DNA from: Oscillospiraceae bacterium
GTDB taxonomy: Bacteria > Bacillota_A > Clostridia > Oscillospirales > Oscillospiraceae
Direction: 5' to 3'
Assembly: GCA_902786615.1 (NCBI GenBank)
Contig: CADADE010000016.1
Coordinates: forward strand, 1-47,196
DNA: 47,196 bases
The stretch's first letter is position 1, and the number at the start of each line of letters is the position of its first letter. This document shows positions 29,342 through 36,955 of the stretch, piece after piece. The notes below the pieces were generated by a model, which was not told where the DNA came from, searched no databases, and saw only the letters and a program-made list of their open reading frames with translations. The position numbers and the translations under genes are program-made.

Positions 29342-29971
29342 ATGCCAAGAGAAGCAGATCCGGAAAAAACGACCCGCGCCGCTGCCTTTGCGCTCTGGAT
29401 GAACGCGCCGAATCCGATGATTACGTTTTTCAAAACGCTGGACGTTACAAATCTGGTCAGGGTCGGGAAGCGGCATCATTTGAAATTCAACATGCTTCTG
29501 GACTACTGCATCGGCAGAGCTGCCGCGCCCATCGCGGAATTCTATCTGCTCCCCGTGGGCGGCAGGCTGATGCAGTATGACGTGCTCGCGGTGAATACGA
29601 TCGTGAAGAACCGCCAGGGGGAGCTCAGCTCCTGCGACGTCCTGTTCTCCGACGATCTTTCAGCTTTTAACCGCGAATACCTGATGCATACAGCGCAGAC
29701 GGCGGAGAGCTGCCGGGACCGGGATCTGTCCGAAAACTGCATGGTGATCGGCACTTCTGCCATTGTGGAAACGGAGCTTGACGGGGCTGTCGGCATGAAC
29801 AGCGGGATCTATCACAATCCCTTCCTGATCTGGGGCCGATACAGAAGGAAGCTGTTTCGGTACGCCCTGCCGATCTCGTTTCAATTTCACCATACGCAGA
29901 TGGACGGCGGGCACGCGGGCAGATTTCTGGAAAACCTGCAGGACGAAATCAACAAATTAGGGAAGCGCTGA
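29342..29971 (+). CDS. CatA-like O-acetyltransferase (chloramphenicol acetyltransferase family)
   Basis: 209 residues from ATG 29342, 8 bases after GGAGG; an in-frame ATG at 29327 overlaps that site. The CAT-fold signature is visible: FQFHHTQMDGGHAGRFLENLQ near the C-terminus holds the HHxxxDG catalytic motif, and MITFFKTLDVTNLVRV and LLDYCIGRAA resemble the N-terminal half. Such enzymes transfer acetyl from acetyl-CoA to drug or metabolite hydroxyls; whether this one accepts chloramphenicol is not decidable here. Its expression should be controlled by the double operator at 29279-29320. Confidence 0.85.
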   Translation: MPREADPEKTTRAAAFALWMNAPNPMITFFKTLDVTNLVRVGKRHHLKFNMLLDYCIGRAAAPIAEFYLLPVGGRLMQYDVLAVNTIVKNRQGELSSCDVLFSDDLSAFNREYLMHTAQTAESCRDRDLSENCMVIGTSAIVETELDGAVGMNSGIYHNPFLIWGRYRRKLFRYALPISFQFHHTQMDGGHAGRFLENLQDEINKLGKR

Positions 29972-30046
29972 CTTGAACGACAGCTCCAAACGCGAGCAGA
30001 GCGAAGCCCTGCACATCACCCGCGTCTTTCCGGACGGAAGGGAAAC

Positions 30047-30157
30047 GGAACGCCGGTCGGCGATCTGAGCTTTAAGGGGCTCGATGAAAGCGGCGTCGCG
30101 GAGATCAGATATGGAATCCTGGAGGAATACCGGGGACAGGGCTATGCGGCGGAGACG
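30047..30157 (+). pseudogene. Fragment of a GNAT acetyltransferase gene
   Basis: One frame reads GTPVGDLSFKGLDESGVAEI and continues RYGILEEYRGQGYAAET, closely matching the middle of the intact GNAT at 39799 (GTHIGDLCFKGLREDGIAEI). Both ends are lost: upstream the frame is broken, and downstream the sequence diverges after 30157. It is a decayed copy of a gene related to the one 9.7 kb away. Confidence 0.75.
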
Positions 30158-30194
30158 GCTCCTTGCCTTGGAGTACTGTCCTGCAGCGCCCCGT

Positions 30195-30223
30195 TTGACT
30201 TTCGCGCCTGTTTCAAGTAAAAT
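30195..30223 (+). promoter_or_regulatory. Promoter of the HD-GYP gene
   Basis: TTGACT (30195-30200), 17-base spacer, TAAAAT (30218-30223); AAGGAG lies ahead of the ATG at 30253. Confidence 0.7.
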
Positions 30224-30252
30224 AGACGCATCCTGATCAAGGAGCGCCGCCT

Positions 30253-31848
30253 ATGAATAAAAATCGTCCTCTGCTTCCCACCGTCGTTTTATCAATTGCA
30301 TGCGCCTGCCTTGTGATCCTGGGCCGTACCCTGCCGAGCGAGAGCGTTTTGACGCTTGGCTCTGTTTCGATCCCTTTCACTGATTTCTTTTTCGTCATCT
30401 CCGCCGGGATCGGCAGCCTGGGCAGCGGCCTGCTGACCTTTGTCCTCGTTTTCATTGCGGAGTTTATCCGTTTCAGCGGCGATATGTCGCTTTATGCGGT
30501 CTCGACCTATCTTATTGTTGTGCTTCTTACAGCCAGCCTTTCCACGGCGGGCTGGTTCAAGACGGTGAAGAAGACAATAGTCGGAGGCCTGCTGACCACC
30601 GTCGTGCTTGCTTTTTGCTGGCTGCTGACGTTTACGGTCGTTCTGCCGGAGGGCGCCCTCCCCAACACCCTGTATAAAGGCACTCCGTATTGGCAGCTCC
30701 TCATGATGGCGTTCCCTGAGACGGCCCTTGCATTTGCGGCCGTGTATCTGTTCTATCATAAGGCGCCGGTGCATGTGCGCAGACTGATGGCCAACGCCTG
30801 GATCTATGATCCCTGCGAATACGCGCAGCTCAGGAAAAACCAGGTGCTCGCGCAGCGCATTACCGCCTTCTCCATGCTGGAAACCCTGATCTTGTATGTC
30901 GCCGCCCTGTTCTGCACGAACCTTCTCTCTGCCGGGGCGGAAAGAACGCCGTTTACGCTTTCCTACGTCCTCGCCAAGTGGCAGGACAACCTGCGCCTTG
31001 CGCTCATGATGATGTGCGTCGGCGTTCCGATCGCGTATCTGTTCAATCGTTTTATCATGCGCAACGTCGTCTTTCCCATCAATCAGATGTCCAATTACAT
31101 GGATCGTTATTTCGCGCAGCAGCAGGAAACGGGCAGCAGGCATGAATCCCCCGATCTCGAGATCCACACGGGGGACGAGGTCGAGCGGCTGTATCACAGC
31201 CTGCGCAAAATGGTGCAGGATATGGACGCCTATGTCGACCATATCATCGAGCAGGAGCAGAAAACCGCGCACCTTACCAAAGACTTTATGATGGCGCTTG
31301 CCAAGGCCGTCGACGCGAAGGACCATTATACCAGCGGTCACTCCGTCCGCGTGGCACAGTATTCCAGAGAAATTGCCAAGCGGATGGGAAAAAGCCCGGA
31401 GGAGCAGGAGGAAATCTACACCCTGGGGCTTTTGCATGATATAGGAAAAATCGGGGTGCCCGAGTCCATCATCAACAAAAACGGAAGACTCACCGATGAA
31501 GAATTCCAGACCATCAAAGAGCATCCCGTCATGGGCTATGATATTCTGAAAAACGTCAAGGAGCTGCCGACCCTGGCCGTGGGAGCGCGCTGGCATCATG
31601 AGCGCTACGACGGCCGCGGTTATCCCGACGGCCTGAGCGGTGAAAGCATCCCGCTGGAAGCCCGCATCATCGGCGTGGCGGACGCCTATGACGCCATGAC
31701 CAGCAATCGCGCCTACTCCAGCGTAAGGCCGCAGGAACAGGTCAGGGCGGAGATCGTGCGCTGCAAGGGCAGCCAGTTTGACCCGGCCATTGCCGATGTG
31801 ATGGTCGGCATCATGGATGACGACAAGGACTACCGGCTGCACGAGTAA
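30253..31848 (+). CDS. Membrane HD-GYP domain protein, putative c-di-GMP phosphodiesterase
   Basis: 531 residues. Residues 1-170 contain about five membrane helices, another pair spans about 205-285, then a short HAMP-like linker (around 290-335). The C-terminal HD-GYP domain shows SGHSVRVAQYSREIAKRMG, LLHDIGKIGVPESIINK, LTDEEFQTIKEHPVMGYDIL, the signature HHERYDGRGYPDGLSG, and VADAYDAMTSNRAY. HD-GYP enzymes hydrolyse cyclic di-GMP and related dinucleotides. The membrane part has no recognised sensor domain, so the signal is unknown. It has its own promoter. Confidence 0.9.
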   Translation: MNKNRPLLPTVVLSIACACLVILGRTLPSESVLTLGSVSIPFTDFFFVISAGIGSLGSGLLTFVLVFIAEFIRFSGDMSLYAVSTYLIVVLLTASLSTAGWFKTVKKTIVGGLLTTVVLAFCWLLTFTVVLPEGALPNTLYKGTPYWQLLMMAFPETALAFAAVYLFYHKAPVHVRRLMANAWIYDPCEYAQLRKNQVLAQRITAFSMLETLILYVAALFCTNLLSAGAERTPFTLSYVLAKWQDNLRLALMMMCVGVPIAYLFNRFIMRNVVFPINQMSNYMDRYFAQQQETGSRHESPDLEIHTGDEVERLYHSLRKMVQDMDAYVDHIIEQEQKTAHLTKDFMMALAKAVDAKDHYTSGHSVRVAQYSREIAKRMGKSPEEQEEIYTLGLLHDIGKIGVPESIINKNGRLTDEEFQTIKEHPVMGYDILKNVKELPTLAVGARWHHERYDGRGYPDGLSGESIPLEARIIGVADAYDAMTSNRAYSSVRPQEQVRAEIVRCKGSQFDPAIADVMVGIMDDDKDYRLHE

Positions 31849-31903
31849 GGCAAGACCAATATAGGAGCGGCTAAGACCTTCAAACTGGAAAAATATGAAA
31901 AAT

Positions 31904-31935
31904 CGGGGGTGCAGCATTCATTTGCTGCACCCCCG
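31904..31935. terminator. Hairpin terminator, mainly for the minus strand
   Basis: A 13-bp stem, 31904-31916 with 31923-31935, closes a 6-base loop. On the minus strand it is followed by ATTTTTCATATTTTT; on the plus strand there is no T-run. It closes the PAP2 transcript and may also stop read-through from the HD-GYP gene. The GTGCAGC...GCTGCAC core resembles the hairpin at 25796. Confidence 0.75.
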
Positions 31936-31985
31936 CTGCCATCATTTGGTTTATCCTGTTTCCCACCGCAGGCGGCGTCTACTGC

Positions 31986-32123
31986 TTAATTCTGCGCAAT
32001 ACGCTCCCGGACCCGGAGCATTCTTTCATCCAGCCTTGCGCTTTCTTCCGCACAGGCTTCCAGCTCTTCGGCAAGCATGTCAGCGGTTTGCGGATCAAGA
32101 TTCTCATGCTCCTTCGCCCGCAT
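31986..32123 (-). CDS. Possible 45-residue helical protein
   Basis: A minus-strand frame from ATG 32123 to TAA at 31986 encodes a Glu/Arg/Ala-rich peptide (for example ADMLAEELEACAEESARLDE) predicted to be one long amphipathic helix or coiled coil. It lies 47 bases after the PAP2 stop and just before the minus-strand terminator, and has a weak AGGA site. The frame remains open back to the PAP2 stop, so it could also be the remnant of a longer gene. No family recognised. Confidence 0.45.
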   Translation of the reverse strand: MRAKEHENLDPQTADMLAEELEACAEESARLDERMLRVRERIAQN

Positions 32124-32170
32124 GGGATCGTCCTGAGCGGAGAAAGCGGGGTTTGTTGTGTTGTACTTCG

Positions 32171-33082
32171 TTATGACTGTAAATCTCCATTCTGTTCAAA
32201 TATGGAAAAGATAAGCTTATAGCTGAGGACGTACAGGCAATATGTGATGAGGACGCCGAAACACACATCCGTCAGAAAATGGGCGTTCATGTGAATCCTG
32301 TTATAGCCTAACACGAGGATCCAGACGATTGCGAACGCAAAGAACAGCTTGTTGAGATACGCTTTTCTGCCTTTGATTACATCTGCCAGCATGGGAAGAG
32401 TCAGCATGATCGTGGCCTTGGTCATGTGACCGCTGGGCCAGGAGCGGAAGGAGCTCTCGTCCTTGAGATAAGGGATCATTTGCCACCAGTCTCGGTACTC
32501 GCTTCTGGGATCGTCAAGCGTGATCAGATATTTGTATCTCGGACGGCAGGCGACGATTTTAAGCCCGGTGTTGATAAATTCGCTGAACATCCCGGCGAGC
32601 AGGATCACGGAACCGACGGCGAGCAGCATGTCCGCATTCTCGTCGTCGAGGATAAAATTTGTTAGATATGCCGTCAGACACGCCAGGGCGATCCAGGTCA
32701 GGTAACTGAGCGCCACGGGGACAAAGGAACCGGGCTGCCCGGGAACATAGCCGTAAACCTCACGAAGGTATTTGCCGCTTGTATCGAGGAAGCTGTAAAA
32801 CGTCCAGAACAGGGAGAAGCCCAGCGCGCCCCAGGCCAGGGTGTTGAATTTGCTTCCCTTTTTTTTCAGCCCCTTGAACAGACACATGCCCGCGATGGGA
32901 TAGAGCAAGTGGGAGATGATATTGCCGTAGTGCTGATGAAAATCGCCGACGGTGGTCGTATTGGAAAGCGCCACGGAAATCTGGTAATCGTAAACGCTGC
33001 CGATGATGATTCCGAGGACCAAAACACCACAGATAATAAAAAATACATAGCTCGGCATACCAAGAACATTCTTTTTTTCCAT
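32171..33082 (-). CDS. PAP2-family membrane phosphatase
   Basis: 303 residues with about seven membrane helices. The three phosphatase motifs are present: KIVACRPRY, SWPSGHM, and NRIHMNAHFLTDV. The family removes phosphate from membrane lipids such as phosphatidate or undecaprenyl pyrophosphate; which one is used here is unknown. GAGGG precedes the ATG at 33082. It is transcribed from the promoter at 33151-33179. Confidence 0.88.
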   Translation of the reverse strand: MEKKNVLGMPSYVFFIICGVLVLGIIIGSVYDYQISVALSNTTTVGDFHQHYGNIISHLLYPIAGMCLFKGLKKKGSKFNTLAWGALGFSLFWTFYSFLDTSGKYLREVYGYVPGQPGSFVPVALSYLTWIALACLTAYLTNFILDDENADMLLAVGSVILLAGMFSEFINTGLKIVACRPRYKYLITLDDPRSEYRDWWQMIPYLKDESSFRSWPSGHMTKATIMLTLPMLADVIKGRKAYLNKLFFAFAIVWILVLGYNRIHMNAHFLTDVCFGVLITYCLYVLSYKLIFSIFEQNGDLQS

Positions 33083-33150
33083 AAAAATACCCTCATTTCA
33101 TGATTTGCGACAGGTAAAGGTGTCACCAGATTTTTTATAAAATTTGATTA

Positions 33151-33179
33151 ATTATACACCCCCAAGACCGCGCCTGCAA
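33151..33179 (-). promoter_or_regulatory. Promoter of the PAP2 gene
   Basis: Minus-strand TTGCAG (33174-33179), 17-base spacer, TATAAT (33151-33156). Confidence 0.75.
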
Positions 33180-33277
33180 GAACTTTTTTGCTGCGGTCGA
33201 AGACAGAGCCAAAGCACGTCAGCCTGCTTGTCCGTGTGCTGTCGGCCTTGGCGCGGGCGGGGAAGGTATAAAGAACG

Positions 33278-33321
33278 AACAGGCATGTCGTCCGATAATC
33301 ACGGATGACATGCCTGTTTTT
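33278..33321. terminator. Large hairpin terminator
   Basis: AACAGGCATGTC (33278-33289) pairs with GACATGCCTGTT (33307-33318), extended inward to 17 pairs with one G-T. TTTTTC follows on the plus strand, and a weaker TTCGTTCTTT on the minus strand. No plus-strand gene ends here, so it most likely closes the minus-strand operon that ends at 33480. Confidence 0.7.
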
Positions 33322-33479
33322 CGCGCTGGAAAAAAGTTTGAGACCTCATGTTTTCCGGCAGTTTTGCGTTTTACTGTCAGACTTCTGTCAGCTTATCTCA
33401 TTCACAGATGAACGGGATTTCTGTCTGCACCAGCTTTCGGCCGAACCGCCCGCGGGGGCGCAGATGGCGAGCAGTGCGC

Positions 33480-33671
33480 TCAGTTTCCCCCGTGCTCCTG
33501 CGAGTCCTTGTCCTGGGTCTTCTTCTTTCCGCCGAGGATCGAGACGGCCACAATGGCGATGCCGCCCGCAAAGACAGCCAGCCAGCTTTGCTTGACGCCC
33601 GCGTACATCAGAATCAACATAAGCAGGACCGAGATCATGGCGATGATGGGGATGATTTTTTTGGGTTCCAT
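33480..33671 (-). CDS. Small two-helix membrane protein
   Basis: 63 residues. Two hydrophobic helices (about 6-24 and 29-46) are separated by a short loop, and the C-terminus is a charged tail. AGGAGTAATTCGT precedes the ATG. It is the last gene of the LytTR operon, 53 bases after the secreted-protein gene. No family recognised. Confidence 0.7.
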   Translation of the reverse strand: MEPKKIIPIIAMISVLLMLILMYAGVKQSWLAVFAGGIAIVAVSILGGKKKTQDKDSQEHGGN

Positions 33672-33724
33672 ACGAATTACTCCTTCTATTATGTAATTTG
33701 GCCGCGAAGGGGAGTGCGCGGCAT

Positions 33725-35497
33725 TTAAAACTCCTGTGCAATCACAGTGCCGAGAAAGCTTCCATCATACCAGAAGGAAATCTCGTCTCCAAGATGGACC
33801 AGTTCCGGAGACATAATGGTGGTGGAAACCCGCGTGACATTGCCGGCCCAGACCTCGTCCGCGGAGACGTAGGAGGCTGCCGTTTTGATTTCTGTGCCGT
33901 CTGCCGTTTTCAGAAGGAAGGGAGACGGATCAAAATACACGGTCTTGTCGCCGGGGTTATGGAGCGCATAACCGAAGCCCCAGGTCTGGCCGCCGGCGAG
34001 GTGAACGCTCAGCTCGTCGATCACGATGCCGTCAGCCGTGGTGTACACGCCTGCGGGGATCTGCGGTTTGCTGTGGGGCCGGCTCGACGCATCCTTCAGC
34101 TCAATCGTCCAGTCCCGACCGCCCCACTGGGAAAGGATAACTGCGGTCCCCGGCTCGAGATCCTCGAAACCGATATACTCCGCCTCGTAAAGCGTGCCGT
34201 CATCAACCCTGACCTGATAGACGTCTATGAAGTCGCCGGGCAGCTTCTTCAAGATTTCGCCGTACAGATCCTCCTGCGGCAGCTTTTTCATGCTGAGGCT
34301 GGAGATGATCTGCTCGGACAGCGCTTCCGCGTCCTCTCCGTCGAGCCAGAAGGAGAGCTCGCCGAAATCTTCACCGGCGGCAAAGAGGTAATTTGCCACG
34401 CGGTAGCTCGTGCCGTCGTACTTCTCCTCAGAATAGTACAGGGCGAGGGGCACGCCGTTGATCTCAATATTCTTTACCTCGTCCGCGCCGTATTCCTTCG
34501 CCTCTTGAGCGGCATAATCTGCCAGAGTCCGCCCTTCGGCCGGGAACTGATAGACGTCGAAGTCCATCAGGTGCTTTTCACTGCGGTAATAGGCGATCTG
34601 ATCGTCCTTCTTTTCCTCCTCCGTGACCTCGCCCTCGGCATAGTCTGCGGGAACGGCGACAAGGCAGCCGGTCGTACCGACGGCGACGGTCTTTTCATAG
34701 CGCGTCACGCTGTCCGACGCGCGCAGCACAAGCAGGCCGTCCTCGATGGAAATCGTGCAGTCCTTTCCGTTTGCGTTGAGCTTGCCGCGGCTGTCACCGG
34801 TATCGGTCCAGGTGTTCTGCTCAAAGCCGTTGAAGTCGGTGATTTTAAACCAGCCGTCGTCCCCAATTTGCAGGGTCCAGTCGCCGGCGTAGTCGCGGCC
34901 CTGCTCCTTAAGCTCCGGGAGCTTTTCATGCGGGATGTTTTGCTCCGGATCGCCGCTCTCGCTGGAGTAGAAGCGCCACTCGCCCACGAGGAGGGAATCG
35001 CTTTTCACCTGCTCCGGCATGTGGTAGCTGTACTCGCTTTCGACGGCAGCCCAGTCTATTGTCGTTGACCCGGCCAGCACCTCGGCGGATTGGGCGCTCT
35101 TTTCAAACACATAAAAAGAGTTCGCTATGCCGGCGCCCATGTCAATGCGCAGGAAGCCATCCTGTACGGTCATCGGGCAGGAGTAGCCGTTGGCGTTGAA
35201 AATGCCGGTGCCGTCGCCGTTGTCCGTCCAGACGTCTTCGACAAGCTCGCCGAGGATGTTCACGCTCAGCGTGCCGTCCTCACGCAGGGTAGCGGCAATG
35301 CTGTCCATGAAAGTGCCTGCGAGCTGCTCATGCGGGACGGGCATGTCTCCCTCCATGGCATAAATTTTCCAGTTCCCGACGAACGGGGAAGCGTCGGCCG
35401 CCGCATAGCCCGGAACGGCCAGAAGTATGCAGAGTATCAAAGCAATTGCGATCGTTTTTTTCATTATGACAAGGTCGGTGTAAGCGTTGTTTTTCAT
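33725..35497 (-). CDS. Secreted protein with two lipocalin-like repeats
   Basis: 590 residues from ATG 35497, 8 bases after AAAGGAG. The signal peptide core IAIALILCILLAVPGYAA is preceded by a longer than usual N-terminal region; an alternative ATG at 35464 starts directly at it but has no ribosome site. Two related beta-rich repeats follow: GNWKIYAMEGDM...VWTDNGDGTGIFNANG and GEWRFYSSESG...TWTDTGDSRGKLNANG. The C-terminal part is another beta domain that may bind ligand. Function unknown; probably the exported output of the LytTR/DUF3021 system upstream. Confidence 0.75.
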   Translation of the reverse strand: MKNNAYTDLVIMKKTIAIALILCILLAVPGYAAADASPFVGNWKIYAMEGDMPVPHEQLAGTFMDSIAATLREDGTLSVNILGELVEDVWTDNGDGTGIFNANGYSCPMTVQDGFLRIDMGAGIANSFYVFEKSAQSAEVLAGSTTIDWAAVESEYSYHMPEQVKSDSLLVGEWRFYSSESGDPEQNIPHEKLPELKEQGRDYAGDWTLQIGDDGWFKITDFNGFEQNTWTDTGDSRGKLNANGKDCTISIEDGLLVLRASDSVTRYEKTVAVGTTGCLVAVPADYAEGEVTEEEKKDDQIAYYRSEKHLMDFDVYQFPAEGRTLADYAAQEAKEYGADEVKNIEINGVPLALYYSEEKYDGTSYRVANYLFAAGEDFGELSFWLDGEDAEALSEQIISSLSMKKLPQEDLYGEILKKLPGDFIDVYQVRVDDGTLYEAEYIGFEDLEPGTAVILSQWGGRDWTIELKDASSRPHSKPQIPAGVYTTADGIVIDELSVHLAGGQTWGFGYALHNPGDKTVYFDPSPFLLKTADGTEIKTAASYVSADEVWAGNVTRVSTTIMSPELVHLGDEISFWYDGSFLGTVIAQEF

Positions 35498-35536
35498 TCT
35501 GCGTTCTCCTTTCAAATTGTTAATCCTTTCTCAACT

Positions 35537-35998
35537 TCATAATCGGAGGCTTTGCATCCTTCTTTTCATTAATTTGTTGAGCTCCAGCACCTCTCGCTTA
35601 TAGCGCAGATACATGATCAGCCAGATCACAGCGAAGCCGAACGCCATGAAGCCCTCAATGGCCAGCAGCAGCTTCAAGGGCATATTCCAGCATAAAAGCC
35701 AATTGGGGATCAAATAGCCCAGCGCCATTATCAGATAATGCGCCGCGGTCGCGCAGGCCAGCGGCCAGCTTTCAATTTCGTAGAACAGCGTGCCGCCCAC
35801 GCAGAGCGCCCCGAAGAGGCCCATTACAAGCAGGCTCAGCGCCGTTGCCGCCGCCGGGCTGCCAGTGCGCGCGAGAAGCTCGTCGGTGTATATGACGCGA
35901 CCGATCGGCTCCCCGCTGAGGAGGGAAGGGACAATCACCATCGCCGCCATGCCGAACAGAAAGCCGAGCGCACAGCGGATCAAAAGCTTCTTTTTCAT
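35537..35998 (-). CDS. DUF3021 family membrane protein
   Basis: 153 residues with four membrane helices and the basic C-terminal tail RYKREVLELNKLMKRRMQSLRL typical of DUF3021. Genes of this family are commonly found directly after a LytTR regulator, and there they are thought to restrain or sense for it. Here the ATG overlaps the LytTR stop by 4 bases, fitting that pairing. Confidence 0.88.
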   Translation of the reverse strand: MKKKLLIRCALGFLFGMAAMVIVPSLLSGEPIGRVIYTDELLARTGSPAAATALSLLVMGLFGALCVGGTLFYEIESWPLACATAAHYLIMALGYLIPNWLLCWNMPLKLLLAIEGFMAFGFAVIWLIMYLRYKREVLELNKLMKRRMQSLRL

Positions 35999-36462
35999 CG
36001 CGCGTCCTCCTTTCCCAGCAGGCGTTTACGGATCGCCGGGATGCAGCGGCGGGAGGCCCAGGTCTCGATCCCGCCCGCAAGCTCCAGCCGCAGTGTTCCG
36101 GCAAGTGTGAAGTCATAGCGCAGCACCTTGTTCAGGTTCACGATTTCAAAGCGCGAGATGCGCAGGAAGTGGTTTTTATCCAGCATGTTCTCAAGGCTTT
36201 GCAAGGTCTGGCGCGTGTACCAGCTGCCGTCCCCGGTGATGATACGCACAAGCTTTCCTTCCACGGAGGCCAGAATGATGCTGTCCGACGAGAGCGCGCG
36301 CAGACCGCCGAGACCGTCAAATACCGTGAGACTGCCGGACGGAGGCTCAGAAAGCCGCGCCATCAGAGCCGTCACTTCCTCGTCCCGCGCGGCGGCGCGG
36401 ATCACCACGTCAATATGGTCGAGATCCGGATCAGGCTCGAAACGGAGCGTTATTTTCTTCAT
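35995..36462 (-). CDS. LytTR-domain DNA-binding regulator
   Basis: 155 residues from ATG 36462 with GGAGG 9 bases upstream; a longer frame to 36537 lacks a site. The C-terminal LytTR domain shows SIILASVEGKLVRIITGDGSWYTRQTLQSLENML and FLRISRFEIVNLNKVLRYDFTLAGTLRLELAGG. There is no receiver domain, so it belongs to the stand-alone LytTR type that is normally coupled to a membrane partner such as the DUF3021 protein. Its likely binding site is the direct repeat at 36741-36771 in front of its own operon. Confidence 0.92.
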   Translation of the reverse strand: MKKITLRFEPDPDLDHIDVVIRAAARDEEVTALMARLSEPPSGSLTVFDGLGGLRALSSDSIILASVEGKLVRIITGDGSWYTRQTLQSLENMLDKNHFLRISRFEIVNLNKVLRYDFTLAGTLRLELAGGIETWASRRCIPAIRKRLLGKEDAR

Positions 36463-36661
36463 GTACGCGACGCCTCCTTTCCTCGGCGGGATGGCGGCAT
36501 CGGTCGCAATCCGCATCATAATAATAGCACTGCGCACAGCCCGGCTCCGTCACGTCTGCACGCTCACACCAGCTCTGGTGCCGCCAGCCGGTCTTTGTCC
36601 GGCAGCTCCGGCAAACAAAGAGCGGACACACACAGCGGATGATGTCTTTCTCCTTGCCCAT
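36431..36661 (-). CDS. Small cysteine-rich protein, probable metal binder
   Basis: 76 residues from ATG 36661, with GGAGGG 5 bases upstream. About ten cysteines in the first 60 residues, in pairs (CVC, CRSC, CAQC, CDRC), with His residues, suggest one or two structural zinc sites. The last ~10 codons overlap the LytTR gene start by 32 bases in another frame. It is the first gene of the LytTR operon; the excellent ribosome site and the Cys spacing argue for a real gene. Confidence 0.65.
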   Translation of the reverse strand: MGKEKDIIRCVCPLFVCRSCRTKTGWRHQSWCERADVTEPGCAQCYYYDADCDRCRHPAEERRRRVHEENNAPFRA

Positions 36662-36686
36662 GTCGCCCTCCACGCTTTACCTGTTT

Positions 36687-36692
36687 ATTATA
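36687..36692 (-). promoter_or_regulatory. -10 element of the LytTR operon
   Basis: Minus-strand TATAAT at 36687-36692, 25 bases before the Cys-rich gene. No good -35 is found at 16-18 bp, which fits an activator-dependent promoter. Confidence 0.5.
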
Positions 36693-36740
36693 TCTGCGAT
36701 GATCATAACATTTGGCGCAAGATGCATCAATGGATTTGGC

Positions 36741-36771
36741 TTAAACGGTATTTTTTCTGCCTTAAACGGTC
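36741..36771 (-). promoter_or_regulatory. LytTR-type direct repeat
   Basis: On the minus strand ACCGTTTAAG occurs twice, identically (36762-36771 and 36741-36750), offset by 21 bp. The 9-mers fit the published LytTR half-site pattern [TA][AC][CA]GTTN[AG][TG] at 8 of 9 positions with a 12-bp gap. The sites lie about 60-90 bases upstream of the predicted start of transcription, the usual place for LytTR activators. Confidence 0.7.
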
Positions 36772-36847
36772 AGCATTTTGATTGCCCGGATGAAAAGAAT
36801 GATTTCCGGGCTTTGGCTTGCTATTTATAAACATCAGTCTTTTTTTG

Positions 36848-36876
36848 TTGCCGTCAATAACAGCTTGCTATATAAT
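36848..36876 (+). promoter_or_regulatory. Promoter of the 5'-nucleotidase gene
   Basis: TTGCCG (36848-36853), 17-base spacer, TATAAT (36871-36876). AAAGGA precedes the ATG at 36956. Confidence 0.75.
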
Positions 36877-36955
36877 CTTACCAGCATGCCCTCTGCCCGC
36901 AATCTGCATGGGCTTTGGAAAACAGTATAAACATTTTGGGAAAGGAAACGCCATT

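Larger units (their letters stand above)
33083..33479. other. 397-base gap between two minus-strand transcription units
   Basis: No supported gene. It holds the PAP2 promoter near 33151 and a large hairpin at 33278-33321. Between them, 33190-33265 is rich in short inverted repeats (GCCAAAG/CTTGGC, GCAC/GTGC). 33322-33479 is featureless apart from a repeated CTGTCAG. Confidence 0.5.

Noticed and set aside
33190..33321. Candidate plus-strand small RNA ending at the hairpin 33278-33321
   Set aside because: A U-tract hairpin exists, but no convincing plus-strand promoter lies upstream. The hairpin is better explained as the end of the minus-strand operon.
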